A stretch of 14,270 nucleotides of DNA from Clostridiales bacterium UBA6386 (GCA_002437585.1 DJQM01000038.1:1-14270), one strand, 5' to 3'; counted from the first letter of the stretch, positions 1 to 7,059 are shown. The notes: a model not told the origin generated them from the sequence alone. A program made the numbers and translations.

Positions 1-34
1 AGGCGTGTGCTCTATCCAGCTGAGCTACTGGGGC
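1..34 (-). tRNA. tRNA gene, 5' half only (probably tRNA-Arg)
   Basis: Read on the minus strand from position 34, the sequence gives an acceptor 5' strand GCCCCAG, then TA (positions 8-9), the D stem GCTC/GAGC around an AGCTGGATA loop, A26, a CACGC anticodon-stem strand, and C32-U33. The window stops exactly at U33, so the anticodon lies just outside it and the identity cannot be read. The D-arm sequence GGATAGAGC is typical of bacterial tRNA-Arg, so tRNA-Arg is an inference only. A near-perfect promoter lies just upstream. Confidence 0.9.
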
Positions 35-53
35 GTATGTCATTGACCTGACT

Positions 54-82
54 ATTTTACCCAAAATGACCGATTCTGTCAA
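54..82 (-). promoter_or_regulatory. sigma-A type promoter of the tRNA gene
   Basis: On the minus strand a perfect -35 hexamer TTGACA (82-77) is followed after exactly 17 bases by TAAAAT (59-54). Transcription would start near position 47, about a dozen bases before the mature tRNA 5' end at 34. The promoter sits directly behind the terminator of the deacetylase operon, which separates the two units. Confidence 0.85.
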
Positions 83-84
83 GG

Positions 85-113
85 AAAAATCCTCCGGACG
101 CGCCGGAGGATTT
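85..113 (-). terminator. rho-independent terminator of the kinase-deacetylase operon
   Basis: A perfect 11-bp stem (87-97 pairing with 103-113) encloses the 5-base loop ACGCG. On the minus strand it is followed by a run of T residues (89-85). It begins one base after the stop codon of the deacetylase gene, so it ends that operon and insulates the tRNA gene. Confidence 0.9.
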
Positions 114-114
114 C

Positions 115-1563
115 TCAATTGTTCAAATCATGGTGAAAGGCGGGGCTGGACATGTCCAGAGCCAGGAACCGGTAGCCGTTCTGGGTGCCGAATTTCAGGA
201 TGGTCTCCACCGCGTCCACGCTGTAGCGGTGGATGTCGTGCTGGAGCACCAGCGATACCGGCTGCTCCCGAATGCCCCGGATCACATTTTCCGCCACCTG
301 GGCAGTATCCGTGGTGGAGCCGGCATCGCCGGAATAGACGTTCCAGTCAAAATACTGGAAGCCTGCCGCCTGGACGGCGCCGGTCAGATAGGTCATCAGC
401 CCCACGCAGGTCCGGCGGCTGACCTCGTTGGAGCTGCCGCCGGGGAAACGCATGAGCCAGGACAGCACGCCGGTATTGTCGTAAATGGCCTTCTGGGTGG
501 CCCAAAGGTCATCAAAATAGGCATCGGGGTCGGCGTAGACCTGGGCGTAATTGTGGGTGATGGAATGGGAGCCGATGCTGTGACCCCGGCGGACGATCTC
601 CCGCATGGTTTCGGCATCTTTGGTACCGATGACAAAGAAGGTGGCCTTGGCGTTGTACTTGTCCAGCACGTCCAGCAGCCGGGGTGTGTAGGCACTGGGG
701 CCGTCGTCAAAGGTCAGGTAGATCGCCTTTCCCTCCGGGTATACCGTGTCCGGCGGCTCGTGGGCGGCCACTTCTACCTTCCGGGTGATCTGGGTCTCGT
801 TGCCCCGGGAATCAGAGACGGTGTAGGTGATGGGGTACACCCCCAGATTCCGCCAGTCCACCTGGCCGGACACCGCCACCTGGGCGGTCAGATCGCCGTC
901 GTCGTTGTCCAGGGCAGAGAAGCCTGGCTCCGAATAGGGCTTTCCCAGATACATCCGGTAGTTTTCGCCGCCATTGAGGGTAATTTCCGGTGGAATAGCG
1001 TCCCAATAGGGAATTTTCCGCTCCGCTTCGGCAGGATTCCCGGAGGAATCCACCACGGCATAAGTCACCAGCTCCGGGCTTTCCACCCGGACGACCTTGT
1101 CCGTAATGTCCCCGTCGTAATTGTCCCAGGCCCGAAAGCCCGCCTCGGCATAGGGAGCGTCCTCCGTCAGGGCTTCCGGGTCGTCCGGGGTCAGGGTGAT
1201 GACGGGCGGCTGGGTATCCACCACCTGTATCCGGCGGGTCACCTTTCCGGAAGCGAACAAGGACTGAGCCGAGTAAGTGACTGTGTAGCAGCCCAGCCTG
1301 TCCTCCACCAGATCGGATTGGGCAGTGAAGCGGATGTCTCCGGGAACAAATCCCTCCCGGAAGAAGCAGCTCCCCCGGACAAGGGCGGTTACTCCCGGCT
1401 CCTGATAGCTTTGCCCGTATTCCAGGGTCAGCTTTGGCTCCCCTTTCAGCGTCAGCTCCATGGTAAACCGGTTGACCCGGAACAAAACAAGCCAGGCAAC
1501 CGCCGCCAATACGACCACCAGGCCGAAAATCAGCAGCCACAGCAGCCCCTTTTTGTGTTTCAT
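115..1563 (-). CDS. membrane-anchored polysaccharide deacetylase (NodB domain) with Ig-like repeats
   Basis: This 482-residue protein is predicted to act outside the cell, removing acetyl groups from a surface glycan such as peptidoglycan or another GlcNAc polymer. Residues about 7-28 form one hydrophobic anchor after a short basic start (MKHKKG). Three Ig-like repeats of the DUF5011 kind follow (about 33-116, 119-187, 190-266); the last two carry the signatures DNYDGD and DNDDGD. The NodB domain spans about 280-470: TFDDGP (284-289, metal and base aspartates D286/D287), SHSITH (H333, H337 metal ligands), RFPGG (372-376) and a late QHD motif (H442), so all catalytic motifs are present. The chosen ATG at 1563 overlaps the stop of the upstream kinase gene (ATGA), indicating translational coupling. 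A start seven codons earlier is possible but lies deep in that gene. The exact substrate cannot be read from the sequence. Confidence 0.9.
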   Translation of the reverse strand: MKHKKGLLWLLIFGLVVVLAAVAWLVLFRVNRFTMELTLKGEPKLTLEYGQSYQEPGVTALVRGSCFFREGFVPGDIRFTAQSDLVEDRLGCYTVTYSAQSLFASGKVTRRIQVVDTQPPVITLTPDDPEALTEDAPYAEAGFRAWDNYDGDITDKVVRVESPELVTYAVVDSSGNPAEAERKIPYWDAIPPEITLNGGENYRMYLGKPYSEPGFSALDNDDGDLTAQVAVSGQVDWRNLGVYPITYTVSDSRGNETQITRKVEVAAHEPPDTVYPEGKAIYLTFDDGPSAYTPRLLDVLDKYNAKATFFVIGTKDAETMREIVRRGHSIGSHSITHNYAQVYADPDAYFDDLWATQKAIYDNTGVLSWLMRFPGGSSNEVSRRTCVGLMTYLTGAVQAAGFQYFDWNVYSGDAGSTTDTAQVAENVIRGIREQPVSLVLQHDIHRYSVDAVETILKFGTQNGYRFLALDMSSPAFHHDLNN

Positions 1564-2390
1564 GTTTCTGCTTCCCTTCTGCACATTGCCATCAGCTCCG
1601 GCAGAACCGGTTCAAACTGGAGACCGTACCAGTGGGTACGGTGCGCGGCAGTCCGGGCGATGGCCTTGCAGGTAAAGTTTGCCGCGCAACAGGCAGAATC
1701 ATACACGGTCTTTCCGGTCAAAAGCAGGCCGGTGAAAGCGGCGGCGAAGAGGTCGCCGGTGCCGCTGAAGCTGCCCGGGAAACGGGGATGGGTGTATCTT
1801 TGCATCTTTTCCCCGTCCTTCAGCAGAAAGCCGGAGGTCTGTTCCCCTACCCCGGTGACCAGCACCCGGGGGAAATTCAAGCCGCTCAGGAGCTTTTCGG
1901 CGTAGGCCTCGTCAGCTCTGTCCTCCCAGGGAAGACCCGCCAGCAGGGCGGCCTCCGTCAGATTGGGCAGAACCATGTCCGCCTTCCGGCAAAGGCACTT
2001 CATTTTTTCCACATAGGCTCCATCGAAGCCGGAATAGAGCTTTCCGTTGTCCGCCATGGCCGGGTCAACAATGGCAACGCCGCCGGGGACAAGCAGGGTA
2101 TTCAGGATTTCCGCCGCTGCGTCGATGGCCTGAATGCTTCCCAGGTAGCCGGTGAGAACGGCATCAAAGGTGATGTGTTTTTCCTTCCAGTGGGCAATAA
2201 TCGGCTCCAAGCGATCGGAAAACCGGACGATCTCCGGCGTCCCAAAGCCGCCGGTGTGGGTGGAAAGGAGCAGGGTGGGCAGCACGCAGGTTTCGTGGCC
2301 GCAGGCAGACAGCACCGGCAGTGCCACGGTCATGGAACACTGACCCACGCAGGAAATGTCCTGAACGGTCAGGATTCGGCGGACGCTCAT
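1560..2390 (-). CDS. pyridoxal/pyridoxamine kinase (PdxK/PdxY type)
   Basis: The 276-residue product belongs to the ribokinase superfamily and should phosphorylate pyridoxal, pyridoxine or pyridoxamine at the 5'-hydroxyl in cytosolic vitamin B6 salvage. Visible family marks are the N-terminal strand ILTVQDISCVGQCS, GYLGS (81-85), VDPAMADNG (108-116), LPNLTEA (141-147) and the anion-hole/catalytic motif SGTGD (209-213, catalytic D213). Length is normal for the family. The start at 2390 is chosen because TGGAGG lies 5-6 bases upstream; the frame stays open for 19 more codons, but those lie inside the upstream gene. The start codon overlaps the stop of the upstream sugar kinase (ATGA), and its own stop overlaps the deacetylase start the same way. 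Hydroxymethylpyrimidine kinase (ThiD) is a less likely alternative. Confidence 0.88.
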   Translation of the reverse strand: MSVRRILTVQDISCVGQCSMTVALPVLSACGHETCVLPTLLLSTHTGGFGTPEIVRFSDRLEPIIAHWKEKHITFDAVLTGYLGSIQAIDAAAEILNTLLVPGGVAIVDPAMADNGKLYSGFDGAYVEKMKCLCRKADMVLPNLTEAALLAGLPWEDRADEAYAEKLLSGLNFPRVLVTGVGEQTSGFLLKDGEKMQRYTHPRFPGSFSGTGDLFAAAFTGLLLTGKTVYDSACCAANFTCKAIARTAAHRTHWYGLQFEPVLPELMAMCRREAET

Positions 2391-3325
2391 AGAACCTCCA
2401 CCGGATCCATGTCCAGGCCCAGCTCCCGGGGCAGGAACCGGGGGCACACCGCCTCAGTGGTCACAATGACGGAGGCAGCCAGCATGGCACCGATCTGACA
2501 GGCATGCTCCATACCCCGGCCGTAGGTCAGGCCGATGGCTGCCCCGGCACAGAAGGAGTCCCCCGCGCCGGTGGTGTCCACCACGTCCACCTTCCGGGCG
2601 GGACACCAGCCCTTCTCGCCGGTGAGGCTGGCGTACACCGCCCCCTCGCCGCCCATGGTGACGATCATGCCGGGAATCTGAGCCGCCTGAATCTTGGCGC
2701 AGAGAATCTCCGCCATTTCCGCCGGGGTCTTGCCGGAATAGTCCTCGCAGAACAGCAGCCCCGCCTCCTGGACGTTGCAGAACAGGCAGTCGGTGGTTTT
2801 CAGGAAGTCCCGCCGCTCCAGAGCCACGCTCATGTTGCCCACCACGGCGTAGACCTTCTTGCCGTGCTTCTGAGCCAGACGGAAGACCCGCTTGATGATT
2901 TCCTTGTCCAGGTCGATTTCCACGATAATGCTGTCAGCACCGGCGAGCATCTCGTCTCCCTGGGCATCCAGAATTTCCACCAGGGGCAGCATGTCCGGCC
3001 GGTTGGAGATGGAGGCCGCCACATCCCCGGAATTGTCGAACACCGCCAGCCAGGTGCCCAGGCCGTTGGGGGCAGTCTGGATATAATTGGTATTGACCTT
3101 GTGGGCACGGAGCTTGCGCAGCACGTCCTGACTGTCTCCGCTGCCGTCCACCAGGCTCAGGAAGGTGGGGCGCAGCTCACAGTTGGCGATGTCCTCCGCC
3201 ACATTCCGACCAACGCCGCCGTGGACACGCTCCACCCGACCCACGTTCCGCCCGGTTGGGATGAACGCCGCCTCCGGAAAGCCCTTGATGTCCACAAAAA
3301 TCATACCGATGACCAAAATGCCCAT
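2387..3325 (-). CDS. PfkB-family sugar/nucleoside kinase, PsuK-like
   Basis: This 312-residue cytosolic kinase is in the ribokinase/PfkB family. It shows an N-terminal strand with VDIKGFP (11-17), the substrate-binding GGVGRN (36-41), the N-x-x-E pattern (N184, E187) and the C-terminal DTTGAGD (250-256, catalytic base D256). The combination of GGVGRN with TMGGEGAVY (223-231) and a nearby GEKGW (236-240) recalls pseudouridine kinase PsuK more than ribokinase or fructokinase, so pseudouridine is the best guess for substrate. However, no pseudouridine-5'-phosphate glycosidase (psuG) gene is in the window. ATG at 3325 has AGGAGG eight bases upstream. The frame is open far beyond this point only because it runs antisense through the MATE gene; the promoter at 3355-3382 shows that extension is not coding. 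First gene of a three-gene operon. Confidence 0.88.
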   Translation of the reverse strand: MGILVIGMIFVDIKGFPEAAFIPTGRNVGRVERVHGGVGRNVAEDIANCELRPTFLSLVDGSGDSQDVLRKLRAHKVNTNYIQTAPNGLGTWLAVFDNSGDVAASISNRPDMLPLVEILDAQGDEMLAGADSIIVEIDLDKEIIKRVFRLAQKHGKKVYAVVGNMSVALERRDFLKTTDCLFCNVQEAGLLFCEDYSGKTPAEMAEILCAKIQAAQIPGMIVTMGGEGAVYASLTGEKGWCPARKVDVVDTTGAGDSFCAGAAIGLTYGRGMEHACQIGAMLAASVIVTTEAVCPRFLPRELGLDMDPVEVL

Positions 3326-3354
3326 TTTATCTGCCTCCTGATTGTGATGACTGT

Positions 3355-3382
3355 AGTATAGCATATTCCCGGCAAAATGCAA
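3355..3382 (-). promoter_or_regulatory. promoter of the kinase-deacetylase operon
   Basis: On the minus strand TTGCAT (3382-3377) and TATACT (3360-3355) are separated by 16 bases, and transcription would start near 3348, about 23 bases before the kinase start codon. The spacer contains one copy of TTCCCGGCA (3366-3374), a 9-mer found twice more in the same intergenic region, which suggests an operator within the promoter. Confidence 0.75.
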
Positions 3383-3387
3383 CAAAA

Positions 3388-3457
3388 ACCCAGGCTGGGT
3401 CTGCCGGGAAATCCGCCCTCCGCCAGGGCTTCCCGGCAGGCAGTGCCCACCCTGGGT
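3388..3457. repeat. three-tier nested inverted repeat between divergent promoters
   Basis: Three nested palindromic arms share one centre. The outer arm is ACCCAGG (3388-3394) with CCTGGGT (3451-3457), the middle is CTGCCGGGAA (3401-3410) with TTCCCGGCAG (3430-3439), and the inner is GCCCT (3415-3419) with AGGGC (3425-3429), with loop CCGCC. It lies between the -35 elements of the two divergent promoters, so neither main transcript should contain it. It may be a DNA-level operator/cruciform or the remnant of a mobile palindromic repeat. Confidence 0.8.
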
Positions 3458-3494
3458 CTTGACAAATCCAGAATCTCGCGTATAATAGTCAAGA
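3457..3494. promoter_or_regulatory. inverted repeat TCTTGAC/GTCAAGA bracketing the MATE-marR promoter
   Basis: TCTTGAC (3457-3463) and its exact reverse complement GTCAAGA (3488-3494) flank the core promoter. The first arm overlaps the -35 hexamer and the second covers the predicted transcription start. The half-sites are about 31 bases apart centre to centre, near three helical turns. This is a plausible operator for the MarR protein encoded in the same operon, but that is inference. Confidence 0.4.
3459..3486 (+). promoter_or_regulatory. sigma-A promoter of the MATE-marR operon
   Basis: A consensus TTGACA (3459-3464) and a consensus TATAAT (3481-3486) are separated by 16 bases. Transcription would begin near 3493, leaving a leader of about 37 bases before the MATE start codon. 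Confidence 0.9.
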
Positions 3495-3529
3495 ATCTTT
3501 ACCGTAAAATTTTTGACCAAGGAGCATCT

Positions 3530-4870
3530 ATGCAGCCCAAAGAGAATTCCCTGAACTTCCCGGTGAGTACCGGGTCTCTTCTCAAATACGCCCTGCCGAC
3601 GATTCTGTCGAACCTCTTTATGAACGTTTACACCATTGTCGATCAGCTCTTCGTCTCCAACCTGCTGGGCACGGACGCCCTGTCCGCCGTAAGCATCGCC
3701 TGGCCTCTGCTCACCATTGCCCTGGCCGTTGGCACCATGATCGGTACCGGCGGCTGCGCCCTGGTTTCCAACCAGATGGGCGCGGGAGACAATGAAGCCG
3801 CCCGGCAGAATTTTTCCTTCTTCGTGGTTTTCTGCACCGTGGTCAGCGCAGTGATCTGCGTGCTGGGCATCGGGCTGCGCAGACCCGTTCTCTACGCCAT
3901 GGGCGCGGACGATGCCCTGTATCCCCTGTGCCAGGCTTACGCCGTGCCGGTATTTCTGCTGATTCCCTTCGCCATGGCGGGCATGTTCTTCCAGATCTTC
4001 CTGGTGGCCGCCGGAAAGCCCGGCCTGGGCTTCGGTCTGTCCATTGCCGGCGGCATCACGAACATGGTTCTCGACTATGTACTCATCGCCCGGATTCCCC
4101 TGGGGATCACCGGTGCCGCCCTGGCCACCGCCGCCGGCTATGTACTCCAGTCTCTCATCGGCGGGATTTTCTTCCTGCGAAACCGTCAGGGCACCCTTTA
4201 CCTGGTTCGTCCCCGGTTCAACGGCCAAGCCCTGGCTCAGGCCTGCTTCAACGGCATGAGCGAGATGGTGACTATGCTCTCCATCACGGTCGTCTCCATT
4301 GCCATGAACGTGATTCTCATGCACCTGGTGGGGTCGGAGGGTGTGGCGGCCTCTGCTGTGATTCTGTCCGCCCAGACCATTCTGTCTGCCGGCTACGCGG
4401 GCTATGTCCAGGGCATTGGGCCGGTGATCAGCTTCCACTACGGCGCGGCGCACGAGGACGTTCTGAAAACGCTCTATCGCACCGCCCTGAAAACCATTGC
4501 CTTTCTGTCTACGATTACCTTCCTTCTGGCCTTCCCTCTGGCTCGTCCCATTGCCCGGCTGTTTGCCAAAAATGCCGCGCCTGTGCTGGAAATGGCCGTC
4601 CGGGGTACCTTTATTTTCGCGGGGGCATTTCTGCTGATGGGCTTTAACCAGTTCGCCTCCGGCTTCTTCACCGCCCTGAACGACGGCAGGACCTCCGCGA
4701 TTCTTTCCCTGTTCCGGACGCTGATATTCCTGCTTCTGCCCCTGCTGACCCTGCCCTGGCTTCTGGGCATAGACGGAGTGTGGATGTCCATGCCGGTGGC
4801 GGAGGTGCTGAGCATTGCGCTCTCCGTCTTCTATTTCCGGCGGATGAAGGGCAAATATCATTACGCATAA
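3530..4870 (+). CDS. MATE family multidrug/toxin efflux transporter
   Basis: The 446-residue protein is an integral membrane antiporter of the MATE/MepA kind, expected to export cationic drugs or metabolites using a Na+ or H+ gradient. The sequence alternates hydrophobic spans and short loops in two repeated halves, consistent with 12 membrane segments. Family signatures visible near the N-terminus are ALPTILSNLFMNVYTIVD followed by the GTGGCALVSNQMGAGD loop after the second span. Length is normal (about 440-460). The ATG at 3530 is preceded by AAGGAG five bases away; the frame extends upstream to 3377, but that stretch contains the promoter and so is not coding. It is followed after 10 bases by a marR gene, suggesting drug-responsive control. 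Substrate is unknown. Confidence 0.93.
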   Translation: MQPKENSLNFPVSTGSLLKYALPTILSNLFMNVYTIVDQLFVSNLLGTDALSAVSIAWPLLTIALAVGTMIGTGGCALVSNQMGAGDNEAARQNFSFFVVFCTVVSAVICVLGIGLRRPVLYAMGADDALYPLCQAYAVPVFLLIPFAMAGMFFQIFLVAAGKPGLGFGLSIAGGITNMVLDYVLIARIPLGITGAALATAAGYVLQSLIGGIFFLRNRQGTLYLVRPRFNGQALAQACFNGMSEMVTMLSITVVSIAMNVILMHLVGSEGVAASAVILSAQTILSAGYAGYVQGIGPVISFHYGAAHEDVLKTLYRTALKTIAFLSTITFLLAFPLARPIARLFAKNAAPVLEMAVRGTFIFAGAFLLMGFNQFASGFFTALNDGRTSAILSLFRTLIFLLLPLLTLPWLLGIDGVWMSMPVAEVLSIALSVFYFRRMKGKYHYA

Positions 4871-4880
4871 GGAGGCTGCC

Positions 4881-5312
4881 ATGGACGGAATTCAGGCCAA
4901 GCTGATTCAGCAATTTCAGAATATGGACAACGCTTATGAAGCCTACGCCAAGTCCAGGGGGCTGTCCTATCTGAGCCTGATGGTGCTGGAGGAAATCTGC
5001 ACCCTGGGCGACGGCTGCACCCAGAAGCAGATCCGTGAGGATACCCACTACCCCAAGCAATCTATCAATCTGGTGGTGAAGAGCTTTCTGGAGGCGGGGC
5101 TGATTTCCCTCCGGGAGCTGCCGGAAAACCGGAAAAGCAAGGGAATTTACCTGACGGAAGCGGGTCTTTCCCTCTGCCGAAGCGTGATCGCGCCCCTGCG
5201 GCAGCAGGAAAACGCCGTTTTTTCCGAGCTGGGGGAAGATGACAGCCGGGAGCTGCTGCGGCTGCTGGAACGCTATGAAAAAGCTTATTGCCGGGGTCTG
5301 GGAGAGCTTTAG
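4881..5312 (+). CDS. MarR family transcriptional regulator
   Basis: This 143-residue protein has the MarR layout: N- and C-terminal helices for dimerisation and a central winged helix-turn-helix. The recognition region is LGDGCTQKQIREDTHYPKQS, followed by INLVVKSFLEAGLI, and the wing is the charged LRELPENRKSKGIYLTEAG. It should act as a cytosolic DNA-binding dimer, usually a repressor relieved by small ligands. AAGGAGG sits just upstream of the ATG. It lies 10 bases behind the MATE gene and ends at a strong terminator, so the two form one operon; auto-control through the inverted repeats in the 3326-3529 spacer is a reasonable inference. The ligand is not predictable. Confidence 0.9.
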   Translation: MDGIQAKLIQQFQNMDNAYEAYAKSRGLSYLSLMVLEEICTLGDGCTQKQIREDTHYPKQSINLVVKSFLEAGLISLRELPENRKSKGIYLTEAGLSLCRSVIAPLRQQENAVFSELGEDDSRELLRLLERYEKAYCRGLGEL

Positions 5313-5343
5313 CCCCTTGCGCTTTCCTGACTGCCTATACTAC

Positions 5344-5383
5344 ACACAGCCCCGCGGCGAAAGCCGTGGGGCTGTGTCGTTTC
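5344..5383 (+). terminator. terminator of the MATE-marR operon
   Basis: A 15-bp stem (5344-5358 with 5363-5377, one G-T pair) closes on a GAAA tetraloop and is followed by CGTTTC. The stem is very strong although the T tract is short. It lies 31 bases after the marR stop codon. Confidence 0.8.
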
Positions 5384-5411
5384 GCATATGCGGGAAACCG
5401 GTGCATAGGCT
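5384..5411 (+). promoter_or_regulatory. possible sigma-E-like (sporulation) promoter of spmAB
   Basis: No good sigma-A promoter is seen between the marR terminator and spmA. GCATATG (5384-5390), 13 bases, then CATAGGCT (5404-5411) loosely resembles the mother-cell sigma-E pattern with a CATA-type -10. In Bacillus subtilis spmAB is expressed during sporulation. The upper element is part of the perfect palindrome CGCATATGCG (5383-5392). The match is weak. Confidence 0.25.
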
Positions 5412-5432
5412 AGAGCCAAAGGGGGCGATTTC

Positions 5433-6008
5433 ATGCTGATGGGCTGGATCTGGACGGGGATGGTAGGCATCAGTATTCTGTGCGCCGTGCTGAACGGTGA
5501 AGGAAGTGAGCTGGCTGCCGCCGTGTTTCAAGGTGCCGGGTCCGGGGTGACGCTGGTCATCTCCATGGCCGGAGCCGTGTGTCTCTGGTCGGGCGCAGCT
5601 GCCGTCATGGAGTCCGCCGGGATCATGGGAATGCTCTCCCGGCTGTTCCGACCCCTTTTGCATCGGGTCTTCCCTTCCACTCGCCGGGACACGCGGCTGG
5701 CGGGGTTTCTCAGCGGCAATTTCTGCGCCAATCTGCTGGGTCTGGGCAACGCCGCGACACCCCTGGGCATTCAGGCCGCCCGGCAGCTTGCGGGCGGTCA
5801 AACCGCCGCCAACGATGAGCTGTGCCGTCTGGTAGTGCTGAACACCGCCTCCATCCAGCTGATCCCCGCCAATGTGGCCGCCCTCCGGGCGGCACTGGGC
5901 TGCCAAAGTCCCTTCGACATCCTCCCGGCGGTGTGGGCGACCAGTCTTCTGTCCGCCGGGCTGGGGGTGGCCTGCGCCTGGGTGCTGGGAAAGGTATGGA
6001 AGCCGTGA
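5433..6008 (+). CDS. spmA: spore maturation protein A
   Basis: The 191-residue membrane protein matches SpmA, which works with SpmB in core dehydration during spore formation in Bacillus and Clostridium. Seen here are several hydrophobic spans (about 2-25, 35-58, 165-187) and the conserved gate-domain stretch SGNFCANLLGLGNAATPLG with the later LNTASIQLIPANV, both characteristic of this family. Length is close to the usual 190-200. A GGGGG ribosome-binding site lies seven bases before the ATG at 5433. The 3' end overlaps spmB by 13 bases, so the two are co-translated. Presence of spmAB suggests that the host sporulates or descends from spore formers. Confidence 0.92.
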   Translation: MLMGWIWTGMVGISILCAVLNGEGSELAAAVFQGAGSGVTLVISMAGAVCLWSGAAAVMESAGIMGMLSRLFRPLLHRVFPSTRRDTRLAGFLSGNFCANLLGLGNAATPLGIQAARQLAGGQTAANDELCRLVVLNTASIQLIPANVAALRAALGCQSPFDILPAVWATSLLSAGLGVACAWVLGKVWKP

Positions 6009-6517
6009 CGGATTACCTGGTTCCTCTCATTCTGTTTTTCACCATGGCTATCGCCCTGGGCAGGCAGGAAAACGCCTATGACCAAATGCTGGGCGGGGCA
6101 AAGCAGGGGCTCCGGCTTATGGCCGCCATCGCCCCTTCCCTGATCCTGCTGCTGACGGCGGTAAAAATGATGCAGTCCTCCGGAGCGGCGGAGGCCGTGG
6201 GAGGACTGCTGAAGCCGGCATTCACTTTTTTCGGCATTCCGCCGGAAACGGTGCTGCTGGTGCTGGTGCGTCCCTTCAGCGGGAGCGCGGCTCTGGCTCT
6301 GGGGGCGGAGCTGATGGCCAGATACGGGGTGGATTCCCCGGTTGGCCGGACGGCCGCGGTGATGCTTGGCTCCACCGAGACCACCTTCTACACCATCAGC
6401 GTCTATTTTGGAGCCGCCGGGATTCAGAAGACCCGCTACACCCTGCCCGCCGCCTTATTTGCGGACTTTGTGGGCTTCTGGGCGGCAGCCCTGACCACCA
6501 GGCTCTTTTTCAGCTGA
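5996..6517 (+). CDS. spmB: spore maturation protein B
   Basis: The 173-residue product matches SpmB, the membrane partner of SpmA. Diagnostic segments are the N-terminal DYLVPLILFF span, GGAKQGLRLM, RPFSGSAALAL and the highly conserved GSTETTFYTISVYFGAAGI followed by TRYTLP near the C-terminus; length is near the usual 175. The ATG at 5996 lies inside the end of spmA, with GGGAAAGG only a couple of bases upstream. A GTG at 6005 (forming GTGA with the spmA stop) is a possible alternative start three codons later. The stop codon overlaps the convergent signal peptidase gene by 8 bases, and there is no terminator between them. Confidence 0.92.
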   Translation: MEAVTDYLVPLILFFTMAIALGRQENAYDQMLGGAKQGLRLMAAIAPSLILLLTAVKMMQSSGAAEAVGGLLKPAFTFFGIPPETVLLVLVRPFSGSAALALGAELMARYGVDSPVGRTAAVMLGSTETTFYTISVYFGAAGIQKTRYTLPAALFADFVGFWAAALTTRLFFS

Positions 6518-7049
6518 CGCTGACCTGGGGCAGAATCACCTTTCCCAGGATTTTGTCCGTGGCAATGGAGCCGTATTTTTCGCTGCGGCTGTCGGCGGAA
6601 TGGTTCCGATTGTCTCCCATGACGAACACGGCACCCTCCGGTACCGTCAGGCTCACCACCGTCCGATCGTCCCGAGGCTCCAATGGGTCTTCCTCCTCGT
6701 AATTCAGATACGGCTCGTCAATGGGGATCTCGTTCACCGTGACCGTGTTGGTATCATAATCGATTTTCACCCGGTCTCCCGGAACGCCGATCACCCGCTT
6801 GACGATGTAGGTTCGGTCAAACAGCCCTTCGCCGGTGTGGATCACCACCACGTCGCCCCTTTGGGGCTGATATCCCACCCGGAGCACCAGCAGCAGCTGC
6901 TGATCCTGGAGCGTCGGGTACATGGAGCGGCCATCCACAATGGCCAGCTTCACCACAAAGGTGTTCAGAAGCAGCAGGACGATCATCACCGCGCAGAAAA
7001 CGGCAAAGCCACGGTCACTTTTGGGGTTCTTCTTTTGTTCTTCCATCAT
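6510..7049 (-). CDS. lepB: signal peptidase I (type I leader peptidase)
   Basis: The 179-residue membrane protease removes signal peptides from secreted proteins on the outer face of the membrane. It has one N-terminal anchor (about 13-34) as in Gram-positive SipS-type enzymes, then the catalytic serine box DGRSMYPTL (S42), the catalytic lysine box IVKRVIGVPGD (K84), and the late GDNRNHSADSR signature (145-155). The Ser-Lys dyad is intact. Two adjacent ATG codons (7049 and 7046) follow a weak AGG; 7049 is taken but 7046 is equally good. The gene lies 10 bases behind a terminator-like hairpin that follows the zinc-ribbon gene, so it has no room for its own promoter beyond that hairpin. It overlaps spmB tail-to-tail. 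Confidence 0.93.
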   Translation of the reverse strand: MMEEQKKNPKSDRGFAVFCAVMIVLLLLNTFVVKLAIVDGRSMYPTLQDQQLLLVLRVGYQPQRGDVVVIHTGEGLFDRTYIVKRVIGVPGDRVKIDYDTNTVTVNEIPIDEPYLNYEEEDPLEPRDDRTVVSLTVPEGAVFVMGDNRNHSADSRSEKYGSIATDKILGKVILPQVSVS

Positions 7050-7059
7050 ACATACCTAC

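Noticed and set aside
130..1905. 591-codon plus-strand frame opposite the deacetylase and B6 kinase
   Set aside because: It is a shadow of two well-supported minus-strand genes, crosses their boundary, and shows no family motif.
3326..4882. Upstream extension of the sugar-kinase frame (831 codons in total)
   Set aside because: It would run antisense through the MATE gene and across both divergent promoters. The AGGAGG-preceded ATG at 3325 gives a normal-length PfkB protein.
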